Of a stretch of 64,000 bases of DNA, positions 1 through 10,690 are shown in pieces (position 1 is the first letter of the stretch; the number at the start of each line of letters is the position of its first letter). The stretch is taken from contig OZ020484.1 in the NCBI GenBank assembly GCA_963971405.1, forward strand, positions 28,604,770 through 28,668,769, written 5' to 3'. This stretch comes from Psococerastis gibbosa (taxonomy: Eukaryota > Arthropoda > Insecta > Psocodea > Psocidae). A model generated the notes under the pieces. That model had not been told where the DNA came from and did not search any database. It saw only the letters and a list, made by a program, of their open reading frames with translations. A program made the translations under genes and the position numbers.

Positions 1-3000
1 GGTAAGTTATCCATTGAGCCCTTTTAAATAAAATTCGCAAAACCTCATTATAAGCTAATTGATAGTTTCCTAGTTGCGAGCCCGAACGGGGAACGGTAGC
101 ATCCGAAGAATATTTAACATTAAATGAGCTCTCCAGTGGTTTTACGTCTGTTTGTCGATCTATCTGTTCGTCGATTTCTGGGCAAACTACTCTTAGGATT
201 TGATGAGATTCGCCATTTATGTAGGTTCACAAAAATGTCTCCGGACCATTATTCTATTTTGGGCTAACTCAATTTTAGGGGATTTGACCCCCAAAACTAG
301 AAAAGTTATTTATCAAAAACGGCTCCAACCGCCAATGATTCGTTTTTAAATCAAATGCAACCCACTAGGTCGCTTCCCCCTAGATAGATTGGTTCAGGGA
401 GAAAAACAAAATAAAGAACCGGTACGAGTGAACCCGTACATTCTTTCAATTATTATAGGTAGATAGATAATATTAGTAGTTCCATGGTAAATTATTGTCC
501 TAGTGTTAAATTTCGGTCGCCTCGACTTTCGTTCTCCCAAAGCACTGAATTGTGCAATGGGACGGTTGTATAGTCAAGAATTGGCAAACCAATATAATAC
601 AGTGGACCTACAACACAATAATAATGACAGGGTATAATTATTAAAACTAATATTATGGTGAATTTATTTATTTAATTATTTAAGTCGAGTTTTAAATATA
701 AATAAATAAATGTATTGTGTTTCTTCAATATTACATATACAGTGAGAATATCATGAATTAGGGGTGACCCAAAGGATTTCTCCCGTATGCGGCATACGGT
801 ATGCCATGTAATAATTGATAAGGCGGCTATTCCATCGGCCAATTTGCTTCACTTGTGATACTGTCATTGACGTTTGTTTTGTTTTAAGGAGACTATTATG
901 TAGATACTTAACTTATCTATTATAAATTAAGTTATAATATGGTAGCAGACAACATTAATAAGTCTCTACCATATTATAACTTAATGTATAATAGATAAGT
1001 TAAGTATCTACATAATAGTCTCCTTAAAACAAAACAAACGTCAATGACATTATCACAAGTAAAGCAAATTGGCCGGTGGAATAGCCGCCTTAATAGGAAA
1101 GAATGTACGGGGTTACGCGTACTGGTTCTTTGGGTTATCACACTCATTGACCAGCATTAAATATAAATGAAACACCGTCTTTATTCTAATACACTCCTGC
1201 AATCGGAGAAACCCAGTTTTTCATCAATTATAATTCCTGGTCGCACAGTATTGCAAATTAACTAAAAAAAACTTTAAAGGGTTAAGCGCATACAAACAAT
1301 TCAATGAATGTATCCGATTGCCCTCTTCAGTCGCCTCACTAAGTTACCTAATAGGTACTTGTGTCGAGTTACGACACGTCTCCGATCGCATGGCGTGCAG
1401 AGACTCGCACAAGTACCACCTGGCCATCGAAGTCGATATTCATTGAAAGGATTGTAGTCATCGATGCTATTTTACTTTTTTCCTTGTCTAGGCGGCAGCA
1501 GTGAGATGTTAAGTGCGTCTGCGTTCGTACTGGCGACTGCTGATTCAGACGACGAGTCAGATATCGCACCTGCAGGTAAAGTGTTAAACCGTCTGCTTGA
1601 TCCCAATGCCGTCAGTGACGTCGACGACGTGCCGTCCTCTGAGTCTGGCTCTGACGAGTCCCGTTCTGCTTCGCCGCAAGCGGATGACTGCACATGTAAG
1701 TTGAATAGGATTGGGTAGACATATAAAATTGTAATGGAACTTTGTTGTAGACCATCTACTCTTCCCGCTGACCATGTTAAATGCTAAATTATTTATAATA
1801 AAATGTTTACCGCCATTGTAATAAAGTAATATAATGCAGCCTACATAACAGTGAGAGTTGCTCAAAGTAGTTAGTTTAGTTTAGCCAACGCCCGTCTGTG
1901 GCAGTAGAGCCATTTGACGCCGAGCCTCCCAGTATCTCTTTGTTAGATCAGCAGGTAGATGCTTGAGTCTGGAGCAGGTGTGTAGGTGACTTGCGACCAT
2001 GGTCCCGGAGGAGCAGAGGGGACACACATCTGAGTCACCCCGACGAAAGAACCGGCAGAGGTGTGCCTGCAGGTAGTCGTGGCCAGTCTCGAGACGGAAC
2101 CGGGCGACTGCTTCACTTCTCTCGAGGTTAGCTGGGATGTGGCCTGGAGTCGCAAGCTTTTCCCATACTTTTCCAGTGCTTAGGTTCTTGAGGATGTTTT
2201 TTGAATGTTTTGAGACAATTGTGTCAATTTGATTCCTTGCCGCCTGGAGGGTTTGGTGGATCTCAGGTTGCTCGGATTCTGCTCCTTTTTTTGCCATTTC
2301 ATCTGCCTTTTCATTGCCATCGAGGCCGACGTGGCTTGGGACCAATTGAAGTCGAACATCCCATCCCGCATTGATTAGGTTAGCTATGGTGTTGCGGCAG
2401 AGAATAGTGCGATGGCAGTCCGTGCTGTTGTTGCTACTGAGGGATCTAATGGCAGCCTGAGAGTCTATTAGGAACACGACCTTGTTTGGTGTCACGTCGA
2501 GGGTTTGTATCTTCTTAGCCGCTTCGATGATTGCACACATTTCCTACGGCAGAACTTAACTGGAAGAACTTGCAGAAGGATCCAGCACCAGCAGCATTTG
2601 TTTCGGGAATGTATGTGGATTGTTTCGATGGCACTTTTTTTTAGTTCGATGGCGCTTGTCGCTTGTTTATTAGTAGAGAGATTCGTTAGCCACAAATTAA
2701 CTTTTGGTAAGGCTGAGACGACCGTGGCATAGTTTTGCAGGGGTGCAGGTCTGGCTACAGGAATCTGGTATTTTCTATGAAGAGCTTCAGCGTGGTCTAG
2801 GGGGGTGATTTGGGTTTTCAGTCTCTGAGTTGCCGCTTTGTAGTTACCCCAATGTTTTCCATCGACTCTCTTAGCTCTCTCCCAAAATTTAAGAGTGCAT
2901 TTGTCCCTTCTGGCTTCAAGCGGTTCTAGACTGGTTTGCAGTTGCATTGCCGCAATAGGGCAGGACGTGGCACCCCCAGTAATGGTTCGTAGGGCGTTAT

Positions 3001-6000
3001 TCTGTACAACGTCGTACTTAGTTAGACTGGTATCAGATGACAGCGACACAACTTCACTTGCATATTCCATGACAGGGCGTACGTAGGTCTTATAAGCTGT
3101 ACTCAAGACATCCTGCGTTGCCCCCCATTTCGTTGTTGTCAGCCGCTTCAAAAGGTTATTACGTTTCTGTGCCTTTTCAACAGTAGATGTTATGTGACTG
3201 TTGTATGAGAGTCTCGAGTCCAAGGTCACGCCAAGATATTTGGAGAGTGATGTTTGTTGAAGGTCCACCCCCTTGTATTTTACGTTGAATCTGTTTGCTT
3301 TTGTTGACAAGGTAAAGAGTTGTGCGGTTGTTTTCTCCGTGCTGACTTCCATTTTGTTTTGTTTCGACCATTTTTCTAGTTCTTTGAGGGCTGAGTTGGT
3401 AGCTTCCTGGAGACGTTTGATGTCCGTGCCGGTTGCCCATATAACCACATCATCAGCGAAGAAAAGGCATTGTATTCCGGGAATTTTATCGATGGCCATT
3501 TTGAGATCATTAATCAAGACGTTAAAAAGCAAGCAGCTAAGAACTGCGCCTTGCGCTAGACCTTGTCTCTGCTGTCTGTACTTGGAGATTCTATTTTGGA
3601 ATTTACAACGTATAAAGCGCTGGGACAGAAAGCTTTTGATCCATTCAAGCATCTTGCCTCGTACACCCTCTCGGCGGAGTTTATTCATAAGCATGAGCCG
3701 CCATATTTTGTCATATGCAGCTTTAAAATCAACACACACAGCTAACGTGGATTGCTTGTGGTGGAAGCCATCTTTGACTGCTTGCGTAAGTTTCACGATT
3801 TGATCAATTGTAGACCTATGTTTTCGAAAGCCAGCCTGACAATCGCTTATAGCCTCGTAGGATTCCAAAAATTCACGCAGTCTGCGTTCTACCATTTTTT
3901 CGGCAACCTTACAGCACACACTGGTGAGTGATATAGGACGATAGCTGCTCAGTTGGTTTGCTTGTTTCCCCTTTTTTAAAAGAGGTATAATTTCAGCTTT
4001 TCTCCACTGCTGGGGAACTCTTGTATTCCATGTGAGGTTGATAAGCTTCAAAAAAGTTCGCTTGGCAGAGGCTCCAAGATGGCGGATGAAGTCAGGGAAT
4101 ATTTTGTCAGGTCCTGCAGACTTTCCCTTTTTCAGGGATGCAATAGCCAATTCAAGTTCGTCGCTGGTGAGGGGCGCGTCGAAGGTGGGGTGTGACTCTC
4201 TAGGAGCTAGGTTAGCTTGAGCAGCCTTCCTTTCTTCTGATGTGACATGGAGTCTACTGACAGTGGCGTAGTGTTTGCAAAGAGCGTTGGCTATTTGTTC
4301 AGGCTTGGTGAGCTTCTTGCCTCCTCTTGAGAGAATTGGTTCCCAATGCTGGTTTGATTTTTCGTTATTGAGGCTCGATATGTATCTGTGAGCTCTGATC
4401 CCATCTTTGCGAAAATCCAACTTTGACACAAAATTTCTATAGGAATCCCTCTTCGATTGTATGATGCCGCGCTTGAGGCAGGATTGCTGTTTTCTCAGTT
4501 CAACACAGTCTTGCAGGCTTTTTGAAAGTTCAGCTTTGCGTCTCGCTTTATTTCTGTTGGATTTCAACTTGTTAAGGGCTTTGGTCCAAAATGGTTTAAA
4601 TTGTTTCACCTGCCCCCTCGGGATACTTGCCTCAGCAGCAATTAGGTTTCCTTTGACAAAGCGTTCGGTGGATTTGTCTGGATTGTCGTCTACAAGGTTT
4701 TCTGTTATCACTGCATCAGACTTTTCAGCAAATTTGTTCCAGTTCGCTTTCTTGAAATTCCATCGCGTGAGCATAGGTCTTTTTGGTTGGTGGTTTTTAC
4801 TTTTGATGTTGAGGCACAAGGGTCGGTGCCCCCATCCGTCCATTGCATCGGCGAGTGTGAGCTCAGTTCTAGCCATCAGGCTGGCGTTCACCAGTGCGAG
4901 GTCGGGGGTGCTGGAATGTCCGGAGAAGGAGAGGAAGGTCGGTTTAGACGGAACGCGAGTCAAGTTTGTTGTATCGAGCAGATTTTCTATGCGTTTTCCG
5001 GCTCCGTTGATTGAGCTGTAACCCCAGCGCGTCGAATGAGCGTTGAAGTCGCCTATAACGATGCTGTTTTGGTGTCGAGTTAAATCAGTAATTGCGTCTA
5101 CGTTTGGGATATTGTTTGGGGGGTTGTAAAGGCCGATGATTTTGAAATGTACGCCATTCGGCCATATATCTATGCCCACAGCTTCCAATTTATCGTTGAT
5201 GTTCATCTCATGCAAGATTGTGTATTGGCTGGGCACTCTGTTGTTAACTCCAACAATAATTCCCGAGGCGACTTGTCTAGCGCGTTTTGAAATATAATTT
5301 GAGAAATTAGTCAATTCATAAGAATCGGGTGATTCTGTAGAAGCACCAGCTTCGACAATGATAAAAATGTCGGCGTCGAATTTGCTAGTTGCTAGTTCTT
5401 ATTATAATAATGAATGGCACTCTCACGCTGCAGTATTGTTATTACAAGTTGCTGTTCGTAAGGAAAGTATCCGACATGTTTTCTTCATCGTGTGATACTA
5501 GGCCAATCGATTACAAAAACTTGAGAACTCCTGTCTCCGTTATGTACTTGACTTAAATAATCTACGTGATCACGTGACCCCTCACTACATCTCCATAAAC
5601 TGGTTAAAACTCAACTACAGGCGTCATTTTCACCATGCATGTCTGATATACAAAATCTTGAAATCGCAATCACCACAATATCTGTTTTGACTATTCTCTC
5701 CGCTCTCGTCTGGCAGATACAACACCAGATCTTATAATCTTCTCCTTATCCCCCTATCGCACACCAACATCCACCACTCCTCATTCTCTATTTCATCTCC
5801 AGTACTATGGAACTCTTTACCAGCAGAGATTCGCGACAGCTCCGACACAGCAACATTTAAGTTCAAGGTCTTAATGTTCCTTTTAGCAAAGCAGTCTTAA
5901 CAGCATTAGGTTAAATGTTTAGGGATATGAATGATGGATGCATGTAAGTACGTATGTTAGTATGAATGGGTAATTAGAAATAGAATAAGAAATAATTATA

Positions 6001-8204
6001 CTCCAACTTGTAAATGCAGTTTAGTGTAAGAAAGGGCCATTGGCCATTTGGCTGTTGAATAAAGACGATTTATTATTATTATTATTATTATATGGTATTA
6101 TTATGTATTGTATTTTTGTAATATATGCTCCTTGTCCAAGGAATACTGAAAAAGGAAAAGAAAGAAAGAAAGATTACTCCATAATGCGGACGTAGCATAC
6201 TCTTTGGTGAAATAATGGTGCAATCGGAACGTTTCGATGCAAATTTACAAGCGAGTCAGCCCACGGTTGATAGAACCAATCCAGACTTACGGAAGTCCAG
6301 GATATGTATTGAGGTACACATCACATTTTCGGACACTCTATCATAACTCAACATAAAACGCCATCCAGATGCATTCATTGATTTGCTTATGAATTATACT
6401 GTGTATATATATACTGTATATATTTTAATGTACATGCTTGCATATTTATACAACAAATACTGTATGTGTGTTGCAGTATTTTATTCGGAAGTAATAGACA
6501 GTCTTCAGCGAGGCTATGAAGAGAAACTTCCCTGTGGTAACCTCATTCTAGAAGTTAACTCTTCCCGTTATGCCTATAACGTTACTTTGTCCGAAGTGAC
6601 TCAACTTACGTCCAAGGCTGTGTTTACATTACCTTCTCGTCTGCAGTGTCCCGCCAAGCCACTTCTACAATACTTTAAGCCACTCTTTCAGAATTATGTG
6701 AAAACAAACGAAGCACAAAATGAGTGTCTAACTGCCTTAGAGGTATGGATAGTTTTGTTATGCATTTTACACTAGTAGAGCTGAAAAATTATTGTTGGTA
6801 AAACTAGTTAGGTCTTGTTTCAATGTCCTAATGATAAGCAAACCTCAGCTTGCCATTAGAAACATAATTATGCCAGTTTGTGTGAATTATCAATAATGGC
6901 CAAAAAACGATGGGATCGTTGACAGAGGACAGGGTTCGGAATAATACAATAATATAGTTGATAGACGAAAATGCGGATTCACCTAATATTGATGAGTCAC
7001 CTTCTTGACGATTTCTGTAGCTGGCGTGAAGCTGTCCACACGCAGATGCACGGGTTTCCCCCAGACAAGCCAGACCATAGAAATCTTCTGAAGTAGACTG
7101 TGCGGTTTTGCACCAACCATGTACCAAGAGAGAGGGAGAGACATATACTTAGTGGCATGTCCTTAGAGATGTTGAGCTCAACGTGATATACCATGAACCA
7201 ACGATAGAAGCCGACATCAAGAGAGCGCGCATCAGGGGGCAAGGGCACGTGGAACGAATGCCAGACAATAGGGCTACAAGAGCAGCCATGCGCAAGGTGC
7301 CCCAAGGGAGAAGAATCGTGTTGAATCGTTCGTGTGTACCGGGCCTTAAACACTTTGTTATAAAATTAAACTCTGGTGCGTGGCGTCATCAAGTGGAAGT
7401 ACAATGGCAGGTTGTAGCTCCCGAAGACGGTAAAATTCATGTCGAACATTTTTTTTTTTAATGTTAAATTATTATCTTACAGGAATCCTTCGAAAATTTA
7501 GGGAATGAATTGAATGGCTGCATTCATTACCTATACGATTCTGATGTGCTGTCCGAGGAAAACATTATTAGTTGGTACAACGATTTGGATGACGTTGGAA
7601 CTATTAAACCCAAGGTAATTCCTAGTTCACACATCAAGCAGAGTTGACCTATAATTTTTTTTTGAAAACTTACCATGCCAGATTTTCAAAAATCGTTTTT
7701 TGTCGATCTTCCAACTGTGTGACTTAAAGTTCGGTTGACTGATATTCGTACTTTATTAAGTGACGCTTATGCCTGTTACATTGTGTCAGTGGTCAGCATG
7801 TCCATCATCGCTTGCTTGTAACCAGTGTAGGTTGACAACAAGGACATGTATACCAATGTCCGAAAATCCATGGGGCGTTGGCAGGGCACGGTTCAATGGA
7901 CCTTATAATAGTGATAAAGCCCTTCAAATAATAATAAGTTCATTTGCCATTGAAGATAATCGGCAAGTCTTTTTTACACACGAAAAGCAAATATTTACAT
8001 ATTAAAATTAATTGGAATGCAGTTCCTTCCACAAAATTGCGACTTACCATATCAGGGTTTGAAAATGTTGATGTCATCGATGATGAAGTCGTGTCATCAG
8101 TATTAGTTTGCTGAATTTGCTAAATTGCTTGATTGTTGCAGTTGGTGAAATTCATCACTTGGCTGAAGGAAGCTGCAGAGGAGTCTGACGATGATGAGGA
8201 GTAG
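1..8204 (+). CDS. EIF2B5: Translation initiation factor eIF2B subunit epsilon, 3' exons (partial)
   Basis: eIF2B epsilon is the catalytic subunit of the cytoplasmic guanine-nucleotide exchange factor that recycles eIF2-GDP. Four exons are visible: 1492-1695, 6477-6742, 7483-7614 and 8142-8204 (stop TAG). Phases fit at each junction (1, 0, 0), and every intron is GT-AG. The first exon is acidic and carries SRSASPQADD, matching the human SRAGSPQ/DD segment that holds the GSK3/DYRK phosphosites. The second reads SEVIDSLQRGYEEK then NLILEVNSSRYAYNV, the start of the C-terminal W2/HEAT domain. The last exon ends VKFITWLKEAAEESDDDEE, the aromatic/acidic AA-box that contacts eIF2. The window opens with G|GTAAGT, so base 1 is probably the end of the preceding phase-1 exon. 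The sugar-nucleotidyltransferase-like N-terminal part lies outside. The 4.8-kb intron 1695-6477 is filled by two LINEs. The identification is firm. Confidence 0.93.
101..480. repeat. GAACCGG-family interspersed repeat, rearranged copy
   Basis: Shares long stretches with the copies at 14775-15740, 55724-56325 and 59094-59881: a run of CTGTTTGTCGAT-like units, GGGCAAACTACTC, TGTAGGTTCACAAAAAT, GGGCTAACTCAATTT and AACGGCTCCAAC. These are in reverse orientation and are followed by a forward AAAGAACCGGTACGAG end. The order is mosaic, so this copy is probably rearranged or made of two fragments. No coding capacity is seen. Confidence 0.6.
822..1089. mobile_element. Foldback MITE, TWA/GGCG family (268 bp)
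   Basis: Almost the whole element is one inverted repeat. It begins GGCGGCTATTCCA and ends TGGAATAGCCGCC, with arms of about 120 bp around a short centre containing GGTAGCAGACAACATTAATAA. It is flanked by TAA on the left and TTA on the right. Ends and centre match at least eight other elements in the window. No coding sequence. A TWA flank is typical of PIF/Harbinger-like elements; the family assignment is inferred. Confidence 0.8.
1281..1435 (-). repeat. SINE family A copy
   Basis: One of five related copies (others near 17366, 21032, 60862 and 63658). Read on the minus strand it starts GACTTCGATGGCCAGGTGG, with a good tRNA-type A box (TGGCCAGGTGG). About 50 bp on comes GATCGGAGACG, a degenerate B box, then a unique body ending near ATGCGCTTAACCC and an A-rich run on the minus strand. 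This supports a polymerase III-derived SINE. Confidence 0.65.
1870..5403 (-). mobile_element. I-superfamily LINE, 5'-truncated, with endonuclease, reverse transcriptase and RNase H
   Basis: A long minus-strand frame (about 5400 to 2492) encodes an APE-type endonuclease then a reverse transcriptase. Endonuclease motifs are FIIVEAGAST, VIGDFNAHSTRWG and SSTPDLALVN; RT motifs are YRPISLTSVCCKVAEK, AVCVDFKAAYDKIWR, QGAVLSCLLFNVLINDL and FADDVVIWATG. A second frame (2540-1881) carries RNase H motifs VVFLIDSQAAIRSL and LVPSHVGLDGNEKADEMAKK, and a final CPLC..H..C zinc-knuckle-like motif. The change of frame lies in the first RNase H motif region near 2540-2640, where sequence between GAG-like and AEMCAI-like segments also appears lost. 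The 3' end is TAAACTAAACTAAC-like on the minus strand. EN-RT-RNase H order fits the I group (I, Nimb, Ingi and relatives). It sits antisense in an EIF2B5 intron and is 5' truncated near 5403. The RT core looks intact, so insertion is relatively recent. Confidence 0.88.
5410..6092 (+). mobile_element. LINE 3' fragment (C-terminal RT tail and 3' UTR)
   Basis: The plus strand reads, with interruptions, LNNLRDHVTPHYISINWL, RRHFHHACLIYKILKSQSP and ISSPVLWNSLPAEIRDSSD then TFKFKV. This is the characteristic C-terminal region of CR1/Jockey-like LINEs, where NSLP..IR precedes the end. A 3' UTR follows with a GTAAGAAAGGGCC..GGCC stem, AATAAAGACG and an ATT microsatellite (about 6067-6092). It lies head-to-head against the 5' end of the neighbouring LINE, with junction near 5403-5410. 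The catalytic core is absent. Confidence 0.72.
6990..7349. mobile_element. GGCCCGGT-type MITE copy, interrupted by a LINE fragment
   Basis: 7000-7110 matches the complete copy at 33270-33563 (TGGCGTGAAGC, GCACGGGTTTCCCC, TAGAAATCTTC.GAAGTAGACT). The right end at about 7330-7349 reads TCGTGTGTACCGGGCC followed by TTA. Between them lies a LINE C-terminal fragment (about 7155-7320), which appears to have been inserted. The left end is not clear. Confidence 0.5.
7155..7320 (+). mobile_element. LINE C-terminal fragment
   Basis: The plus frame reads ELNVIYHEPTIEADIKRAR, then IRGQGHVERMPDNRATRAAM and KVPQGRR. This is the well-known C-terminal tail of many LINE reverse transcriptases (Y.EP.I...IK..R..W.GHV.RM...R..K). 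It lies in the EIF2B5 intron before exon 7483-7614 and has no RT core. Confidence 0.7.
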
Positions 8205-8264
8205 GTCTGAACAAAGCAATTACTCATAATCCTGGTCTATTGTATAATGTTTTGCTAATTATGC

Positions 8265-8463
8265 TGCAAGCACTTACTTACGCGGCCACTACACCACACC
8301 ATCTCGGACGATCTTCCGCCGCTAGCTTCCAGTCTCGGGTGCCGGTGGCAAGGCACATCTTCGAGCACTTGGTCCGTCCATCTGAGCCTTAGCCTACCGG
8401 GCCGCCTAGGATGGTTGAAGGTGTCTTCGAAAACCAACTTCGGCTTCCTCTCCGCTTGCATAC
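8265..8463 (-). mobile_element. LINE C-terminal fragment
   Basis: The minus frame contains RKPKLVFEDTFNHPRRPGR then LRLRWTDQVLEDV, the tail that follows the GHV.RM motif in LINE reverse transcriptases. About 65 residues remain. It starts about 60 bp past the EIF2B5 stop codon, so it may contribute to that gene's 3' UTR. Confidence 0.65.
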
Positions 8464-9090
8464 AGTGCAGTCATTGGATTCGACGCCCTTTTAGTTCTAA
8501 TATTATATTCGGGGTTGCTGCAAGGGTTCTACCAACAACTAAAATACACTTTACAACATTTATTGAAACACTCAAATGTTAGTCATTTCTGATTTCAAAT
8601 TATCATTGGCATAATGCCTTCCGAGCAGCGCATGGGGAACCATTGCCTCTATGATAAATATACCTGCAAGACTTATCAATAAGACGCACTCAATAAGTTA
8701 CCTAAGTTCTAAAATCCTATCAATATCGCATGCTAATATATTGATCTACACCACTAACGAATAAGAATGCATAAAGGCTGCTTAAAACTAGTTTTCACAT
8801 GAGAGACATTGAAAAGCTGAATGGTAAAGCGGCTAAAGGCCAGACAGCAGACTTCGTCGGTCAGCATCAATCGTTGATTCTTGTTGTTACTGTGACTACA
8901 ATAGTACAATATAAGAATTCTTCTCCCCTCTTAGTGCCGCCTGCGCAGTTTGAGGAGATCGCCCCGAACCCGTTTTCTGTTTCTTAGGCTTCCATTTGTG
9001 CTTTAAATCAGTAGTACCACTGTGCAGGAGATTGACCTAGCAGTGGGGAGCTCTCCCTACGCTGAGGCTTTCTGTTGGGGCCCTCCCGAA
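8464..9090. other. Intergenic stretch without a recognised gene
   Basis: No supported coding sequence or RNA gene. A moderately GC-rich segment (about 8930-9090), interrupted at 9091 by a foldback element and continuing after 9220 (GGCTGTGGGTCGGG), may be an older repeat. Confidence 0.4.
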
Positions 9091-9217
9091 GGCGGGGTTT
9101 CCACATACGTCAATGAGAAGTATGGTTTTGACGGGGTAGCAGAATTTTTAGTATGTCTTTAACGTCTGCTAAAACGTCAATTTCACATTGACCATTGACG
9201 TATGTGGAAACCCCGCC
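9091..9217. mobile_element. Foldback MITE, TWA/GGCG family (127 bp)
   Basis: Begins GGCGGGGTTTCCACATACG and ends CGTATGTGGAAACCCCGCC, with a centre containing GGGGTAGCAGAATTTTTAG and GTCTGCTAAAACGTCAA. It is followed by TTA; the left flank is GAA, so the target duplication is imperfect. Closely related to the copies at 49788-49927 and 56504-56631. Confidence 0.8.
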
Positions 9218-9220
9218 TTA

Positions 9221-9880
9221 GGCTGTGGGTCGGGTCAATTAAGGGGTGGCAGATCCCTTGCTCATCTGTCTCCTCCGCCGCTGTGATGTTTCTTGGCACC
9301 ACTTTCGATATTGGAGCTATTGGCTATTTAATAATAAATATATAACATATTGAGTAGTCACAACACAAGTGAACAATGTTGGACATTTCTAGGAGTATTA
9401 TTACTATTATTTAATTTTTTATTTTCAATTTTTCAAAAAACCTCTCTTAGATTGACGGTAGCAAAAGATATTGATATCCGTCTCCGGTAGGTATTGGGAG
9501 TAAGTTAGCAACAGCAAACAAAACAAAATGGAGTCCAGGGTTGCCGTTTTGCGTGAAAAATCACGAAATGCGTGTATTTTCAGAGCTTGCGTGATGTGCG
9601 TGTAAAGTGCGTGTATTTTAGACAAAATTGATTTTATAATTAAATAAAAATATTGAAATTTAAACCAATAAAATAATAAAAAAATTAAAACCCAGGAAAA
9701 ATGAAAACTTAAAAAAAAAAATGCGCGAAAAATGCTGTTTACCTTACCTGATCTAGGACCACAGACCACAAGTGACAAGACCCCAACAGTCCAACACAAG
9801 TAACACAACTCCAAAAATCAATATAAAATTATAGAAAGTCAATATTTTGGGCCGAATTATTTAAAAAGTAATAACATAAT
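9221..9880. other. AT-rich intergenic stretch
   Basis: No gene recognised. The sequence is A/T-rich with long A and T runs, and leads into the tandem array that starts near 9880. Confidence 0.4.
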
Positions 9881-10690
9881 AAAGTGCTCATCTGAAAAAT
9901 CTAAACATTTTTGGAAAGATGCGTAAAACCCCGTATTTCAGGTCTATTTAACAAACATCTTCTCCCGAGGAGACCCCTGGACCCCCTCGTTTGGAATTAG
10001 CCTATGTTTATCGCCTGTAAACATCGAAACGTTACTCCTATCAAAATGCATGAAAACCCACCATTTCATGCTCATCTTTCAAGAATTTGCTCGTAATTGG
10101 ATGCATTGCTAGTAAAATCTAAGCGTTAACCTATCAAAATGCCTAAAACCCCACTGTTTCAGACCTATTTTAAAAAAAAAAAAAAAAAAAATCACCCGGG
10201 GGAGACCCCCGATCCCCCTTGTATGTAGTTATATTCATCGTCCGTACAATTGAAACATTAGTCCTATCAAAATGCGTAAAACCCTTACCATTTCAGCCCT
10301 ATTTTTAAAAAATTTCACCCGGGGGAGACCCCCGGCCCCCCTTTCTCGTAATTGTATTCATTGTCTGTAAAATCAACAAAACGTAACAACTTAATAAAGT
10401 CGTTATCTACAAAATCTTAACAATTTTTGGTAAGATGCGTAAAACCCCGTATTTTAGGTATTTTACAAAAATCTTCACCCGGGGGAGACCCCCAGACTCT
10501 CTCGTTCGTACTTAGCCTATATACATCGCCTGTAAAAATCGAAACATTATTCCTATCAAATTGCGTAAAACCCCATCATTTCAGGCTTATTTTTCCAAAA
10601 TTTTGACCCGGGCCCCCCTTGCTTGTATTTATATTCATTACGACCCTTGGGGCCCCCGTTCACGTCTCCCGAACCCCCGGGCCCCTGTGC
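9880..10690. repeat. Degenerate tandem array, unit roughly 93-163 bp
   Basis: The motif TGCGTAAAACCCC..TTTCAGG recurs near 9921, 10048, 10141, 10274, 10437 and 10563. It is usually followed by CCCGGGGGAGACCCCCGG, a C-rich block, then a TCGCCTGTAAAAATCGAAAC-like spacer and TCCTATCAAAATGCG. Unit lengths vary (about 127, 93, 133, 163 and 126 bp), and some units carry extra ACTTAATAAAGT segments. No coding capacity. This is a minisatellite-like array or a multiply repeated element. Confidence 0.75.

Noticed and set aside
1472-1693. Minus-strand frame opposite the EIF2B5 acidic exon
   Set aside because: Mirror of a Ser/Asp-rich coding exon whose splice sites and protein match are on the plus strand.
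3273-3803. A 176-codon plus-strand frame, with others at 2505-2732, 4461-5021 and 4787-5014
   Set aside because: These are antisense shadows of the LINE reverse transcriptase on the minus strand; no domain is recognisable.
6063-6092. Microsatellite clusters (ATT, TAA, TA, G or C runs) considered as CRISPR-like or regulatory repeats
   Set aside because: They are simple repeats, mostly at LINE or SINE tails or inside the GAACCGG family; no spacer-repeat structure exists.
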